Positions 36,526 to 45,154 of a stretch of DNA of 64,000 bases are shown here, one piece after another. Both the position numbers and the translations under genes were made by a program. Below the pieces are notes generated by a model. That model was not told where the DNA came from and did not search any database. It saw only the letters and a list, made by a program, of their open reading frames with translations. Origin of the DNA: an uncultured Clostridia bacterium (GTDB taxonomy: Bacteria > Bacillota > Clostridia > Christensenellales > CAG-917); contig CALVQW010000002.1 in assembly GCA_944358385.1 (NCBI GenBank), positions 1-64,000 on the forward strand, given 5' to 3'. Positions within the stretch are counted from its first letter, which is position 1, and the number at the start of each line of letters is the position of its first letter.

Positions 36526-37803
36526 ATGAAAAAGATCGGAGTAGCCCTGCTCGGACTGGGCGTTGTGGGCGGAGGGACCTATCGCATCCTCACCTCACAA
36601 AGAGAGTACATCAAAAGCAATGACGGCATCGACATCGAGATCAAGTGCGTGCTGGAAAAAAACCTCGACCGTTGTCGGGAACTCGGCGTGGATCTCTCCA
36701 TAGTGTCCACGGACATCGAGAGAGTGGTGAACGATCCGGAGATCTCCGTCGTCGCGGAGTTTTTCGGCGGCATAGAGCCTGCAAAGACCTTCCTCATCAA
36801 GGCGTTGGAAGCGGGCAAGAGCATCGTCACCGCCAACAAGGAGATGTTCTCCAAAAATTGGCCTGAGCTGGAAGCGGCTGCCGAACGCGGCGGCGGCGGA
36901 CTGTATTTCGAGGCGAGCTGCGCGGGCGGCATCCCCATCATCCGCACTCTCACGGAGGGTATGCAGGCAAACCGCGTCACTTCCTTGAAGGGCATCGTCA
37001 ACGGCACCACCAACTACATCCTCTCCCGCATGAGCGACGAGGGGGTGGACTACACCTCCTGCCTCAAAGACGCGCAGGCACTCGGATACGCGGAGGCGGA
37101 TCCCACCGCGGACGTCGAGGGCTTCGACGCCATGTACAAGAACAGCATTCTCTCCTCCCTCGCCTACAAAAAGCGCGTGCCCGTGGACAGGATCTACCGC
37201 GAAGGCATCTCCGGCATCGCCGTCGAGGACATCAACTACGGCAAGGAGCTGGGCTACACCCTGAAACTCCTCGCCATATCCAAGGACCGTGACGGGAAGA
37301 TAGAGGCGAGAGTGCATCCCGCATTCCTGCCCTCCGGGCATCCTCTCTCCTCGGTGAGCGGCTCCTTCAACGCCGTTTACGTCCACGGCGACAGCGTGGA
37401 CGACATCATGCTTTACGGCAGGGGCGCGGGCGCGCTCCCCACGGGCAGCGCGATCGTCAGCGACATCGTGTTCGCGGCGGGCAGAGAGGCGCACCGCAGG
37501 TTCCCCTGGGAGCTGGAAACAGAGGTGAAGGACGAGGATTTCGCCACGGATTTCTCCTCCCGCTACTACGTCCGTCTCACCGTCTCGGACGAGGAGGGGA
37601 CGCTGAGCAAGATCACGGGAGTGTTCGGACGCTGCGGCATCTCTCTCGCCACCGTGGTGCAGAAGGAAGCGACCTCCCGCGAAGTGGCGGTCATCTTCGT
37701 CACGCATGAGACTAAGGAGAGCGTGATGAAAAAGGCTCTTTCCAAGATAGAACAACTTTCGGGCGTGGAGAACATTGCCGCGCTCATAAGGGTGGAAGAA
37801 TGA
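36526..37803 (+). CDS. hom: Homoserine dehydrogenase
   Basis: 425 residues, SD CAGGAGAATAT. Reduces aspartate semialdehyde to homoserine for threonine and methionine. N-terminal nucleotide-binding GLGVVGGGTYRIL, the central substrate domain with GIVNGTTNYILSRM and GYAEADPTADVEGFDA, and a C-terminal ACT domain (about 345-425, YVRLTVSDEEGTLSKITGVF) for feedback by threonine. Overlaps malQ by four bases (ATGA). Confidence 0.96.
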   Translation: MKKIGVALLGLGVVGGGTYRILTSQREYIKSNDGIDIEIKCVLEKNLDRCRELGVDLSIVSTDIERVVNDPEISVVAEFFGGIEPAKTFLIKALEAGKSIVTANKEMFSKNWPELEAAAERGGGGLYFEASCAGGIPIIRTLTEGMQANRVTSLKGIVNGTTNYILSRMSDEGVDYTSCLKDAQALGYAEADPTADVEGFDAMYKNSILSSLAYKKRVPVDRIYREGISGIAVEDINYGKELGYTLKLLAISKDRDGKIEARVHPAFLPSGHPLSSVSGSFNAVYVHGDSVDDIMLYGRGAGALPTGSAIVSDIVFAAGREAHRRFPWELETEVKDEDFATDFSSRYYVRLTVSDEEGTLSKITGVFGRCGISLATVVQKEATSREVAVIFVTHETKESVMKKALSKIEQLSGVENIAALIRVEE

Positions 37804-39329
37804 TAGCTCCCAAATTCAAACGTTCCGCGGGCGTGCTGATGCCCGTGAGTTCTCTCCCCAGCCCCTACGGGATAGGGTGCTTCTCCCGCGATGCGGAGAA
37901 CTTCGCCGAGATGGCGAAGGACATGGGATTTTCCTGGTGGCAGGTGCTGCCCATCACCATACTCGGTGCGGGCAACTCGCCTTACTCCGGCTATTCCACG
38001 CACGCGGGCAATTTCCTCTACATCAACCCCATGCTGTTGAAGGCGGAAGGGCTGCTCAGTGACGAGGAAGTGGAAGCCGCAAAATACCGCGGTCAGCCCT
38101 ACAAGGTGGACTACGCTTTTGCCAGAGAGAACATAACACGGGTTTTACACATCGCTTTCGAGCGTCTGACACCCGAGATCAGGGAAAAGATCGCGGCGTT
38201 TGAAGAGGAGGAGGGCTATTGGCTCCACGACTACGCTCTCTTTATGGCACTTGCCGACCGCTACGGCGGCGATTGGACCAAGTGGGAGAGGGGGCTTGCT
38301 TTCAGGCAGGAGAGCGCGCTCGCCGCGGCGAGGAAGGAATTCGCCCGCGAGATCGACTACTACATCTTTGAGCAGTACGAGTTTTACAGGGAATGGTTTT
38401 TCTTGAAAGATCGCGTCAACGCGCGCGGCGTGCGCATAATAGGAGACCTGCCTTTCTATGTCGCCACCGAGAGCGTGGACGTGTGGACGAATGCCTCCGA
38501 GTTCCTGCTCGACAAGGACGGTCACCCCAAAGCCGTCGCAGGCGTCCCGCCCGACGCGTTCGCCGCGCAGGGGCAGATCTGGGGCAACTGCCTTTACGAC
38601 TTCGCCGCCATGAAAAAGACGGGGTACAGGTGGTGGAGAAAGCGCATCTCCCATTGCCTCAAAATGTATGACGCGCTGAGGCTGGACCACTTCCGCGCCT
38701 TCTACAATTTCTTCGCCATCCCCGCCGAGGACAAGGACACCGCCGTCAACGGACGCTGGAAGTACGGTCCCGGGCAGGAGCTTATCGACCTCATGCTCGC
38801 AGACAACCCCGACGCGCTGTTCATCGCGGAGGATCTCGGTCTCATCGATCCCGCCTGCCGCAAGTTCATCGACGGGACGGGCATCCCCACCATGAGGGTG
38901 TTCCAATTCGCCTTCGACGGCACGCAAAGCGTGCATCTTCCCTATTTCTACGACAAGACCAACGTCGCCTATTCCGGCACGCACGACAACAATACGCTCC
39001 TCGGCTGGCTGTATGAGATGAACCCGGATGCGAGGGATTTCGCCCTCAAATATTGCGGATTCTCGGGCGCGGGCTGGGGGAGCGGCGGTCCGCAATGCGC
39101 CTCCACGAAAGCCATATTGCGCACCATAGCCGCATCGTCCGCGGTGCTTGCCGTCTTCCCCGTGCAGGATATGCTGGGCTACGGCGCGGACACCCGCGTC
39201 AATGTGCCGGGCGTGGCGGAAGGGAATTGGGAGTTCCGCCTCGCATACGAGCTTATGCTCACGGTGGACCGCGACTTCTTCCTGGACATCAACAACACCT
39301 ACGGCAGGCTTGGCGGAGGCAGGGAATGA
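37800..39329 (+). CDS. malQ: 4-Alpha-glucanotransferase (amylomaltase)
   Basis: 509 residues, GH77. Transfers maltosyl and longer alpha-1,4-glucan units between chains in maltodextrin and glycogen metabolism. Catalytic set: nucleophile Asp296 in LRLDHFR, acid/base Glu344 in IAEDLG, stabiliser Asp396 in SGTHDNNT. The ATG sits in the hom stop (ATGA) and its own stop overlaps the next start the same way. Linking a glucan enzyme to homoserine dehydrogenase is odd and suggests operon convenience, not a shared pathway. Confidence 0.95.
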   Translation: MIAPKFKRSAGVLMPVSSLPSPYGIGCFSRDAENFAEMAKDMGFSWWQVLPITILGAGNSPYSGYSTHAGNFLYINPMLLKAEGLLSDEEVEAAKYRGQPYKVDYAFARENITRVLHIAFERLTPEIREKIAAFEEEEGYWLHDYALFMALADRYGGDWTKWERGLAFRQESALAAARKEFAREIDYYIFEQYEFYREWFFLKDRVNARGVRIIGDLPFYVATESVDVWTNASEFLLDKDGHPKAVAGVPPDAFAAQGQIWGNCLYDFAAMKKTGYRWWRKRISHCLKMYDALRLDHFRAFYNFFAIPAEDKDTAVNGRWKYGPGQELIDLMLADNPDALFIAEDLGLIDPACRKFIDGTGIPTMRVFQFAFDGTQSVHLPYFYDKTNVAYSGTHDNNTLLGWLYEMNPDARDFALKYCGFSGAGWGSGGPQCASTKAILRTIAASSAVLAVFPVQDMLGYGADTRVNVPGVAEGNWEFRLAYELMLTVDRDFFLDINNTYGRLGGGRE

Positions 39330-39835
39330 TCCTTTTCTTTGCGGACGGGGAGTGCGACAGCGACGCCTTCATCCGCCACTGCTACGCGCACTTTGCGGAC
39401 ATCCTCAACGCCGCGGGAGCGCATCTGCCGCGCGAGATCGGCATAGTGCGTGAGGAGGGGAAAAAGCCGCGCTTTGACAGAGAGGACGTGCATTTCTCAC
39501 TCTCCCACTCCCACGGTGTCATCATGCTGGGCATCGCGCTGACGGAGATAGGCGTGGACATCGAGAAGATCCGCCCCGTCAATTTCGAGAAGTTCGACTT
39601 CATCAAGGCGGAGGACGAGCGGGACTTTTTCAGGAAATGGACGGAGAGGGAAAGCTGGCTCAAATACACGGGCGCGGGCTTGAAGGAGCTGAGACGCCCC
39701 ATCCCGGAAGGCACGCACTTCGAGCATTTCGAGGCGTTCGAAGGCTACGATGCGTGTGTGTGCGCCGAGCCGCAGAATGTCAGAGCCTTCCTCATCGACC
39801 TTGACGGAGTGGAAGGAAGGGAAGGCAGAAAATGA
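39326..39835 (+). CDS. 4'-Phosphopantetheinyl transferase, Sfp-like
   Basis: 169 residues, start ATGA overlapping malQ. It would move the phosphopantetheine arm from CoA to the carrier-protein serine. Family motifs: HFSLSHSHG (56-64), GVDIE (76-80, Mg2+ ligands Asp78 and Glu80) and KWTERESWLKYTGAGL (104-119, with Trp105, Glu109, Lys113). Shorter than Bacillus Sfp (224), so a compact form. The acyl carrier protein gene follows by 70 bases and is the obvious partner. Confidence 0.85.
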   Translation: MILFFADGECDSDAFIRHCYAHFADILNAAGAHLPREIGIVREEGKKPRFDREDVHFSLSHSHGVIMLGIALTEIGVDIEKIRPVNFEKFDFIKAEDERDFFRKWTERESWLKYTGAGLKELRRPIPEGTHFEHFEAFEGYDACVCAEPQNVRAFLIDLDGVEGREGRK

Positions 39836-39905
39836 ACAAAAACGGGAGTTTATCGCCACGAAATGTGAGGATAAACCCCGCGAAATAAAAATAAGCGAGG
39901 ACATT

Positions 39906-40145
39906 ATGAACAAGGACATTTACGAGCAACTCAAAGCCATCGCCGTCAACGACATAGGCATCGATGAGGACAAGATCAAGCCCGAGAGCGACATCATCAA
40001 GGAGCTGGGGCTGGACAGCCTGGACATCGTGGACATGCTGATGAAGGTGGAGGAGACCTTCGGCGTCACCATCGACGACAGCGATGTGGCGGAGATGAAG
40101 ACCGTCGCCGACGTCGTCAGTTTCATCGAAAACGCCAAGGCGTGA
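39906..40145 (+). CDS. acpP: Acyl carrier protein
   Basis: 79 residues. A four-helix carrier with the phosphopantetheine attachment Ser38 in LGLDSLD, acidic throughout and with VDMLMKVEETFGVTI after it. SD GCGAGG is modest. Located just after the Sfp-like transferase that likely modifies it, and ends in a terminator. No fatty acid synthase genes are adjacent in this window. Confidence 0.93.
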   Translation: MNKDIYEQLKAIAVNDIGIDEDKIKPESDIIKELGLDSLDIVDMLMKVEETFGVTIDDSDVAEMKTVADVVSFIENAKA

Positions 40146-40158
40146 GTGAAAAACCGTG

Positions 40159-40190
40159 CGCCCTCCCGACGTTGCGGGAGGGCGTTTCTT
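40159..40190 (+). terminator. Terminator after acpP
   Basis: CGCCCTCCCG-ACGTTG-CGGGAGGGCG followed by TTTCTTG. Confidence 0.75.
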
Positions 40191-40262
40191 GTCCGTGTCG
40201 GACTCGGCGCGAGTCGGTTCTTTACGTCATAGCGCGAAATTTCCCCTCCGTCGGCATTTATG

Positions 40263-40288
40263 TTGACTTTTCGAGGGGGGGGTATAAT
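40263..40288 (+). promoter_or_regulatory. Promoter with a G8 tract in its spacer
   Basis: TTGACT (40263-40268) and TATAAT (40283-40288) flank a 14-base spacer that ends in eight consecutive G residues. The spacing is short of the optimum by about three bases; gain of G residues by slippage would restore it. It drives the ABC gene at 40314. Confidence 0.5.
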
Positions 40289-40313
40289 TGCACCGTCAAG
40301 GAAAGGCGGTATC

Positions 40314-41243
40314 ATGCAGGATATGATCACTGTCGAACATCTGGTCAAAAATTACGGCGAAGTTCACGCCGTCAAGGACATCTCCTTCAATGTGGAAAAA
40401 GGGGAGCTTTTTGCCTTCCTCGGACTGAACGGCGCGGGCAAGTCCACCACCATCAACATCCTCTCCACCGTTCTTCCCAAGACTTCGGGCAAGGTGACGG
40501 TGGACGGGCTGGACATTGACCGCGAAAAGGATGCCATCAAACGGCGCATCGGCATAGTGTTCCAAGGTTCGGTGTTGGATGACAGGCTGACCGTCGGCGA
40601 CAACCTCACCGTGCGCGCGTCTTTTTACGGTCTCAGAGGTAAAGCGTTGAAGGCACGTGTCGCCGAAGTCACGGAGCTTTTCGGGCTGGGGGACATCCTT
40701 TCCCGTCCTTACGGCAAACTTTCCGGCGGGCAGCGCAGGCGTGCCGATGTCGCGCGCGGGCTTATACACCGTCCTTCCATCCTTTTCCTCGACGAGCCGA
40801 CGACGGGGCTTGATCCTCAGACGCGGCGGCGGGTGTGGGATGTGCTGCACTCTCTCAGGAAGGAGACGGGCATGACTCTCTTTCTCACCACGCACTATAT
40901 GGAGGAGGCGGCGGACGCGGACACCGTGGTCATCATGGATGACGGCGTCATCGTTGCCCGCGGCACTCCGCACGAACTCAAAACTCTTTACTCCGGTGAC
41001 TATGTGAAGCTCTATCGTCCGCGCGGGGCGGAGACGGATGCCTTGCTCGGGCGCATAGGCGCGGAGTTCGACTATGAAGGGGAGTGCTACCGCATCCGCA
41101 CGGAAGGCACTGCCGCGGCAAGGGATCTCATCCTCGCGCACCCGGAGCTGGCGGAGGATTTTGAAGTGGTGAAGGGCAATATGGACGATGTCTTTCTGCG
41201 CGTGACGGGCAAGAAACTTTCGGGGGAACACAACTATGAGTGA
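40314..41243 (+). CDS. ABC transporter ATP-binding protein (ABC-2/DrrA type)
   Basis: 309 residues from the ATG at 40314 (SD AAAGGCGG); upstream in-frame codons lie in the promoter. Walker A GLNGAGKST, Q-loop VFQG, signature KLSGGQRRRADVARGL, Walker B ILFLDEPTTGLD and H-loop THYMEEA. After about residue 220 it has the extra C-terminal domain of DrrA/NodI-type exporters. Overlaps the permease start by eight bases. Likely exports a drug, lipid or peptide; substrate unknown. Confidence 0.9.
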   Translation: MQDMITVEHLVKNYGEVHAVKDISFNVEKGELFAFLGLNGAGKSTTINILSTVLPKTSGKVTVDGLDIDREKDAIKRRIGIVFQGSVLDDRLTVGDNLTVRASFYGLRGKALKARVAEVTELFGLGDILSRPYGKLSGGQRRRADVARGLIHRPSILFLDEPTTGLDPQTRRRVWDVLHSLRKETGMTLFLTTHYMEEAADADTVVIMDDGVIVARGTPHELKTLYSGDYVKLYRPRGAETDALLGRIGAEFDYEGECYRIRTEGTAAARDLILAHPELAEDFEVVKGNMDDVFLRVTGKKLSGEHNYE

Positions 41244-42207
41244 TACTCTCGTCAGACGCTCCGACGACTTTTTCGCGTTTTTGCAGCTGGTCAAACGGCA
41301 TTGCAAGGTGTTTTTGAAGGACCGCATGGCGGTGTTCTTCTCTCTGCTCGCGCCCATCATAGTGTTTCTGCTCTACGTTCTCTTTCTCGGAGACTTGCAG
41401 GAGGATACGGTGATGAGCTTCTTCCCCGAGGGCGTCGCCGTTCCCGAAGGTGCGGTGAGTGCCTTTGTGGACAGCTGGATGGTGTCCGGGGTGCTGGGAA
41501 CGGCGTGCTTTACGGTGTCGTTCAGTGCCAACACCATCATGGTGCAGGACAAGTGCAGAGGGCAGATCCGCGACTGCCTCGTCTCTCCCGTGAAAAGGAC
41601 GACGGTGACTCTTGCCTATTTTGCGTTCAATTTCATTGTGACGGTGGCGGTGGTGACATTTGTCACCTTGCTTTGCTTTGTCTATCTCGCGGCAACGGGC
41701 GGTTTCCGTATGTCGGCGGGGGACGCATTCGCAACGCTCGGCAACGTGGCGTTCTCCGCGCTCTCGTCCACCCTCTTTTCCGTGTTTGTCTGCTCATTTT
41801 TCCGTACGGAAGGCGCGCTCAGCGGGTTCATCGGCATAGTCAGTGCCGCGATAGGTTTCCTCATCGGCGCATATATGCCCCTTTCCGCGTTCCCGGACGG
41901 CGTGGAATATCTCGCCGCCCTCCTTCCCGGCACGCACTCGGCGGGGCTGTTCCGCAACTTTCTGATGTCGGGCGCGCTTGCAGACCTCACGGCAGGGTTG
42001 CCGCAGGCGGTGTATGACGGGTTGCTTGACGCCTTCTCGATGCGCCTGGATTTCTTCGGCAAAGCGGCGGATACGGATGTGATGGCATTGTATGTCGCAG
42101 GCAGCATAGTACTCCTCGCCGCGCTCAACCTCATCGTCGGGACGAGATTCCTGAACCTCGCCTCATCCGGCGGTACGAAAAAACTTTTCGGGAAAAAGAA
42201 GTCTTAG
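41236..42207 (+). CDS. ABC-2 type transporter permease
   Basis: 323 residues. A cytoplasmic N-terminus, helix at about 33-53, extracytoplasmic loop (to about 85) and five further helices; QIRDCLVSPVKRTTV after the second helix is typical of ABC-2 permeases. It should form the membrane half with the overlapping ATPase gene. Ends with a basic tail (TKKLFGKKKS). Followed after about 140 bases by a terminator hairpin. Confidence 0.9.
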   Translation: MSDTLVRRSDDFFAFLQLVKRHCKVFLKDRMAVFFSLLAPIIVFLLYVLFLGDLQEDTVMSFFPEGVAVPEGAVSAFVDSWMVSGVLGTACFTVSFSANTIMVQDKCRGQIRDCLVSPVKRTTVTLAYFAFNFIVTVAVVTFVTLLCFVYLAATGGFRMSAGDAFATLGNVAFSALSSTLFSVFVCSFFRTEGALSGFIGIVSAAIGFLIGAYMPLSAFPDGVEYLAALLPGTHSAGLFRNFLMSGALADLTAGLPQAVYDGLLDAFSMRLDFFGKAADTDVMALYVAGSIVLLAALNLIVGTRFLNLASSGGTKKLFGKKKS

Positions 42208-42308
42208 CATATCCGAGGGGCTTTCCCCTTGACCTATTTGTCGCCAAGCGTTCATCTCGGCTTAGCCTGCGGTGAAATGATCGCGGCAGGGGCGCAGCCC
42301 TGCCATCT

Positions 42309-42396
42309 TGCGGGGATGACATCCCCGCACTCCAAACTTTCATATAATATTGCGCCGAAGTGAGCGGCATTATCCGCGCACTTCGGCGCACTTTTA
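42309..42396 (+). terminator. Two hairpins after the ABC-2 operon
   Basis: TGCGGGGAT-GAC-ATCCCCGCA at 42309-42329, then TGCGCCGAAGTG/CACTTCGGCGCA at 42351-42390 followed by CTTTTAT. The second is a likely terminator. The rest of 42208-42496 is gene-free and has GGGGTGTGGGGGTATA-type low-complexity DNA shared with other intergenic gaps. Confidence 0.6.
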
Positions 42397-42496
42397 TGAT
42401 AAAAAGTATAGGGGTGTGGGGGTATACCCAATGAGGAGCGCAAAGGTGTGACACCCTCGCAAGGGGGTGTTATAATACCCCCCCCACAAAAGAGCA

Positions 42497-42742
42497 TTAT
42501 TTTTCTGTTTCGAGTTCGTCGGAAGTGAAGAGCGGGTGATCGAGAAACTCGGCGGCGGTCATCCCGAAGCCTGCGGCGATCATCATAACGGTGTTGAGTT
42601 CTATGCCCTTGTTGCGCCCGCTCATTATGCCGTTCATCGTCCCGTGCTGAATGTGTGAAAACTGTTCCAGACGATACTGCGTCATGCCGCGCTCGGCAAG
42701 CAATCCCGCAATACGCTTCGCAACCGCTTGGCAAACCGTCAT
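42497..42742 (-). CDS. XRE-family HTH regulator, divergent to the second SLOG gene
   Basis: 81 residues; the ATG at 42742 has GGAGGTGCGGT upstream. Helix-turn-helix MTQYRLEQFSHIQHGTMNGI with the C-terminal LDHPLF resembling CPLF of the regulator at 5496, so the two regulators are related. The intergenic region holds two 17-base direct repeats, its probable operators. Confidence 0.8.
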   Translation of the reverse strand: MTVCQAVAKRIAGLLAERGMTQYRLEQFSHIQHGTMNGIMSGRNKGIELNTVMMIAAGFGMTAAEFLDHPLFTSDELETEK

Positions 42743-42800
42743 ACCGCACCTCCGTCCGTTTTCAAATAAAGTGTAGCAACATGGGACGTTAAAAATACGG

Positions 42801-42869
42801 AGTTATAACGCCGTATGCTTTACCTTTACTGTTTTTTCGGATAAAATTAAGAAGTTATAACGCCGCATG
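42801..42869. promoter_or_regulatory. Paired 17-bp direct repeats, candidate XRE operators
   Basis: AGTTATAACGCCGTATG at 42801-42817 and AGTTATAACGCCGCATG at 42853-42869 differ at one base and are 52 bases apart (about five helical turns). Each contains the palindrome GTTATAAC. The second covers the first possible ATG of the SLOG gene, so a bound repressor would block its expression. Confidence 0.6.
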
Positions 42870-42878
42870 GAGCAAATG

Positions 42879-43364
42879 ATGGTTGTCTCGTTCATTGGGC
42901 ATAGAGATATAGAAGATAAGGACGGGGTGTATAGAAAGATCATCGCAATTATGCGCGAATTGATAACGTGTCGAGTAGCTAATGTATTTCTTTTCGGTAG
43001 CAGAAGCGATTTTGATTCTTTGTGTGTGAAAGCGGCAAAAGAATTGAAGGCAGAGTTTCCGCACGTTGAGCGTATTTATGTCCGTGCCGAATATCCCGTC
43101 ATCAGCGACAGTTATTTGGAATATCGCCTTGAGGACTGTGACAATACGTTTTTCCCTCCGAGCCTTCAACGCGCAGGTAAGGCTGTTTATATAGAGCGGA
43201 ATAGACTCATGATAGATAACGCAGATGTTTGTGTGTTTTATTGTAATACAAATGCCGAGGCGAAAGCCGTATCCGGTACTCGGGTGGCATATCGGTACGC
43301 CATTTCCAAACACAAGCTAGTGATAAACTTGTTTGAGGATTGTTCAAAGGATCCCACCCCTTGA
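42879..43364 (+). CDS. SLOG-superfamily protein, second XRE/SLOG pair
   Basis: 161 residues from the ATG at 42879, chosen because GGAG lies six bases upstream; ATGs at 42867 and 42876 are alternatives, the first lying inside an operator repeat. Clear paralogue of the protein at 4860: MVVSFIGHR, VFLFGSRSDFDSLCVKAAKE, ERIYVRAEYPVISDSY, then IERNRLMIDNADVCVFY. Rossmann-like SLOG fold with presumed nucleotide or nucleotide-derived ligand. It lies among housekeeping genes with no other mobile gene nearby. Confidence 0.6.
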   Translation: MVVSFIGHRDIEDKDGVYRKIIAIMRELITCRVANVFLFGSRSDFDSLCVKAAKELKAEFPHVERIYVRAEYPVISDSYLEYRLEDCDNTFFPPSLQRAGKAVYIERNRLMIDNADVCVFYCNTNAEAKAVSGTRVAYRYAISKHKLVINLFEDCSKDPTP

Positions 43365-43474
43365 TTTCAAATTTTTAGCGGCTCCGAATCCGTCTCCGAA
43401 AAAGTGTACGTCGTACTCAACGCTCGCTCAAAGTGTGCGTTAATACACCTGAAACAGGAACGTGTTGAAACCAA

Positions 43475-43545
43475 TGGGGACGGGGTAAATCGGAGTCCCC
43501 GCCGAAAGTATTTTCGGTGGGGTTAAGAGCCGTCCCCATTTGTTT
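43475..43545. repeat. Hairpin with GGGGACGG arms
   Basis: AATGGGGACGG pairs with CCGTCCCCATT; inside is CCCCGCCGAAAG-TATT-TTTCGGTGGGG. The GGGGACGG arms resemble the palindrome at 55379. The rest of 43365-43634 is gene-free and has further CTCGCTCAAAGTGTGCGT-type repeats. Confidence 0.5.
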
Positions 43546-43634
43546 CGGAGCTATACGCGACCTTAATGATTTTGGTATAACACAACGGTTCGGGGGTGTG
43601 GGGGTATAATACCCCCACGAGGGGAGATATCCCG

Positions 43635-44687
43635 TTAAATGCGGGCGATGATCGCGTCGGTCATTTTGGTCGTGCCGAGGGTGCCGCCGATGTCGGGGGT
43701 GCCGAGACCTGCGTCGAGGGCGGCTTCCACGGCGTGTTCAACGGCGGCGGCTTCCTTGTCGAGGTCGAAGGAGAGGCGGAGCATCATCGCGGCGGAGAGT
43801 ATGGTGCCGACGGGGTTTGCCCTGTCCAGCCCCGCAAGCGAGGGGGCGGAGCCGTGGATGGCTTCGTACATCCCGACGGCGGTCGCGCCGAGGGAGGCGG
43901 AAGGCATGACGCCTATGCTGCCCACGATTGCGGCGGTGAGGTCGGAGAGGATGTCGCCGAAGAGGTTGGATGTGAGGATGACATCGAATTGCGATGGCGC
44001 GAGCGCGAGCTGCATCGCCGCATTGTCCACATACATCATATCAAGGCGCACAGAAGGGTAGTCCTCGTTGAGGTCGCTGACCACCTTGCGCCACAGCCGC
44101 GAGGAAGTGAGGACGTTGGCTTTGTCCACCAGACACACTTTGCGGCTGCGCTTTTCCGCGAGTTCGTAGGCTATGCGCGCCACGCGTTCTATCTCAAGCT
44201 CGGCGTAACATTCGGTGTCGAAAGCCTCTCTGCCCAGCGCGCCCGTGCGGAAGCCGCGCTCTCCGAAATAGATGCCGCCCGTGAGTTCGCGCACGGTGAC
44301 AAGGTCGATGCCGCGCTCCACGATCTCCGCTTTGAGGGATGACGCGCCTTTGAGCGCGGGGAAGAGCTTTGCGGGGCGCAGGTTGGCGTAAAGCCCCAGC
44401 TCCTTGCGCATACCGAGGAGTGCCGCCTCCGGACGGACGGGAGCGGAGTCCCATTTCTCGCCGCCCACCGCGCCGAGCAGCACCGCATCCGCGGCGTGCG
44501 CCGCACTTACGGTCTCTGCGGGCAGGGGATGTCCCGCGGCGTCTATCGCCGCGCCGCCGATCAGGGCTTCGGAGAAGATGAACTCATGCCCGAAGCGTTC
44601 CGCAACGCGTTCAAGCACCCGCCGCGCGGAATGCACGATCTCCGGACCGATGCCGTCTCCGGGAAGGAGAAGAATGTTAGCCTTCAT
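43635..44687 (-). CDS. leuB: 3-Isopropylmalate dehydrogenase
   Basis: 350 residues. Oxidatively decarboxylates 3-isopropylmalate in leucine synthesis, and by analogy 3-methylmalate in the citramalate route to isoleucine. Isocitrate dehydrogenase-like fold with LLPGDGIGPEI at the start, RELTGGIYFGERG, NLFGDILSDL and EAIHGSAPSLAG. Last gene of the branched-chain operon, overlapping leuD by 11 bases. Confidence 0.96.
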   Translation of the reverse strand: MKANILLLPGDGIGPEIVHSARRVLERVAERFGHEFIFSEALIGGAAIDAAGHPLPAETVSAAHAADAVLLGAVGGEKWDSAPVRPEAALLGMRKELGLYANLRPAKLFPALKGASSLKAEIVERGIDLVTVRELTGGIYFGERGFRTGALGREAFDTECYAELEIERVARIAYELAEKRSRKVCLVDKANVLTSSRLWRKVVSDLNEDYPSVRLDMMYVDNAAMQLALAPSQFDVILTSNLFGDILSDLTAAIVGSIGVMPSASLGATAVGMYEAIHGSAPSLAGLDRANPVGTILSAAMMLRLSFDLDKEAAAVEHAVEAALDAGLGTPDIGGTLGTTKMTDAIIARI

Positions 44688-45153
44688 GTTTCACCGCCTC
44701 CATAAGCCCGCCGCATTTGAGGATGTTTTTCACATGCTCGTCCATGGGCGGAAGAGGGTAGGATCTGCCCGTGGTCACATCCTTCAAAATGTCATTTTCG
44801 ATGGTTAAAACATCGTTTTCGTTTATCTCATCCGCCATTTGCGCGCTTTCGATGAGGTAGAGACCGATGTTGACTGCATTGCGGAAGAAGATGCGCGCGA
44901 AGCTCTTTGCGATGACCGCGGCGACACCCGACGCTTTGAGAGCGAGGGGAGCGTGTTCGCGGCTGGAACCGCTGCCGAAGTTGTATCCGCCCACCACGAA
45001 ATCACCGGGCTGCACCCTTTTTGCGAACTCCGCGTCGATGTCCTCCATGGCGTGAGAACGGAGATTTTCCGCACTGGCGTCGTTGAGGTATCTTGCGGGG
45101 ATGATGACGTCGGTGTTGACGTTGTCGCCGTACTTGAAAACTTTGCCGCTCAT
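44677..45153 (-). CDS. leuD: 3-Isopropylmalate dehydratase, small subunit
   Basis: 158 residues from the ATG at 45153 (SD GGAGGTGTGAT). The swivelling domain of the aconitase family, with [14 protein letters not shown] at the start and the substrate loop [12 protein letters not shown]. Works with LeuC. It begins one base after the leuC stop and overlaps leuB. Confidence 0.95.
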   Translation of the reverse strand: MSGKVFKYGDNVNTDVIIPARYLNDASAENLRSHAMEDIDAEFAKRVQPGDFVVGGYNFGSGSSREHAPLALKASGVAAVIAKSFARIFFRNAVNIGLYLIESAQMADEINENDVLTIENDILKDVTTGRSYPLPPMDEHVKNILKCGGLMEAVKHEG

Positions 45154-45154
45154 A

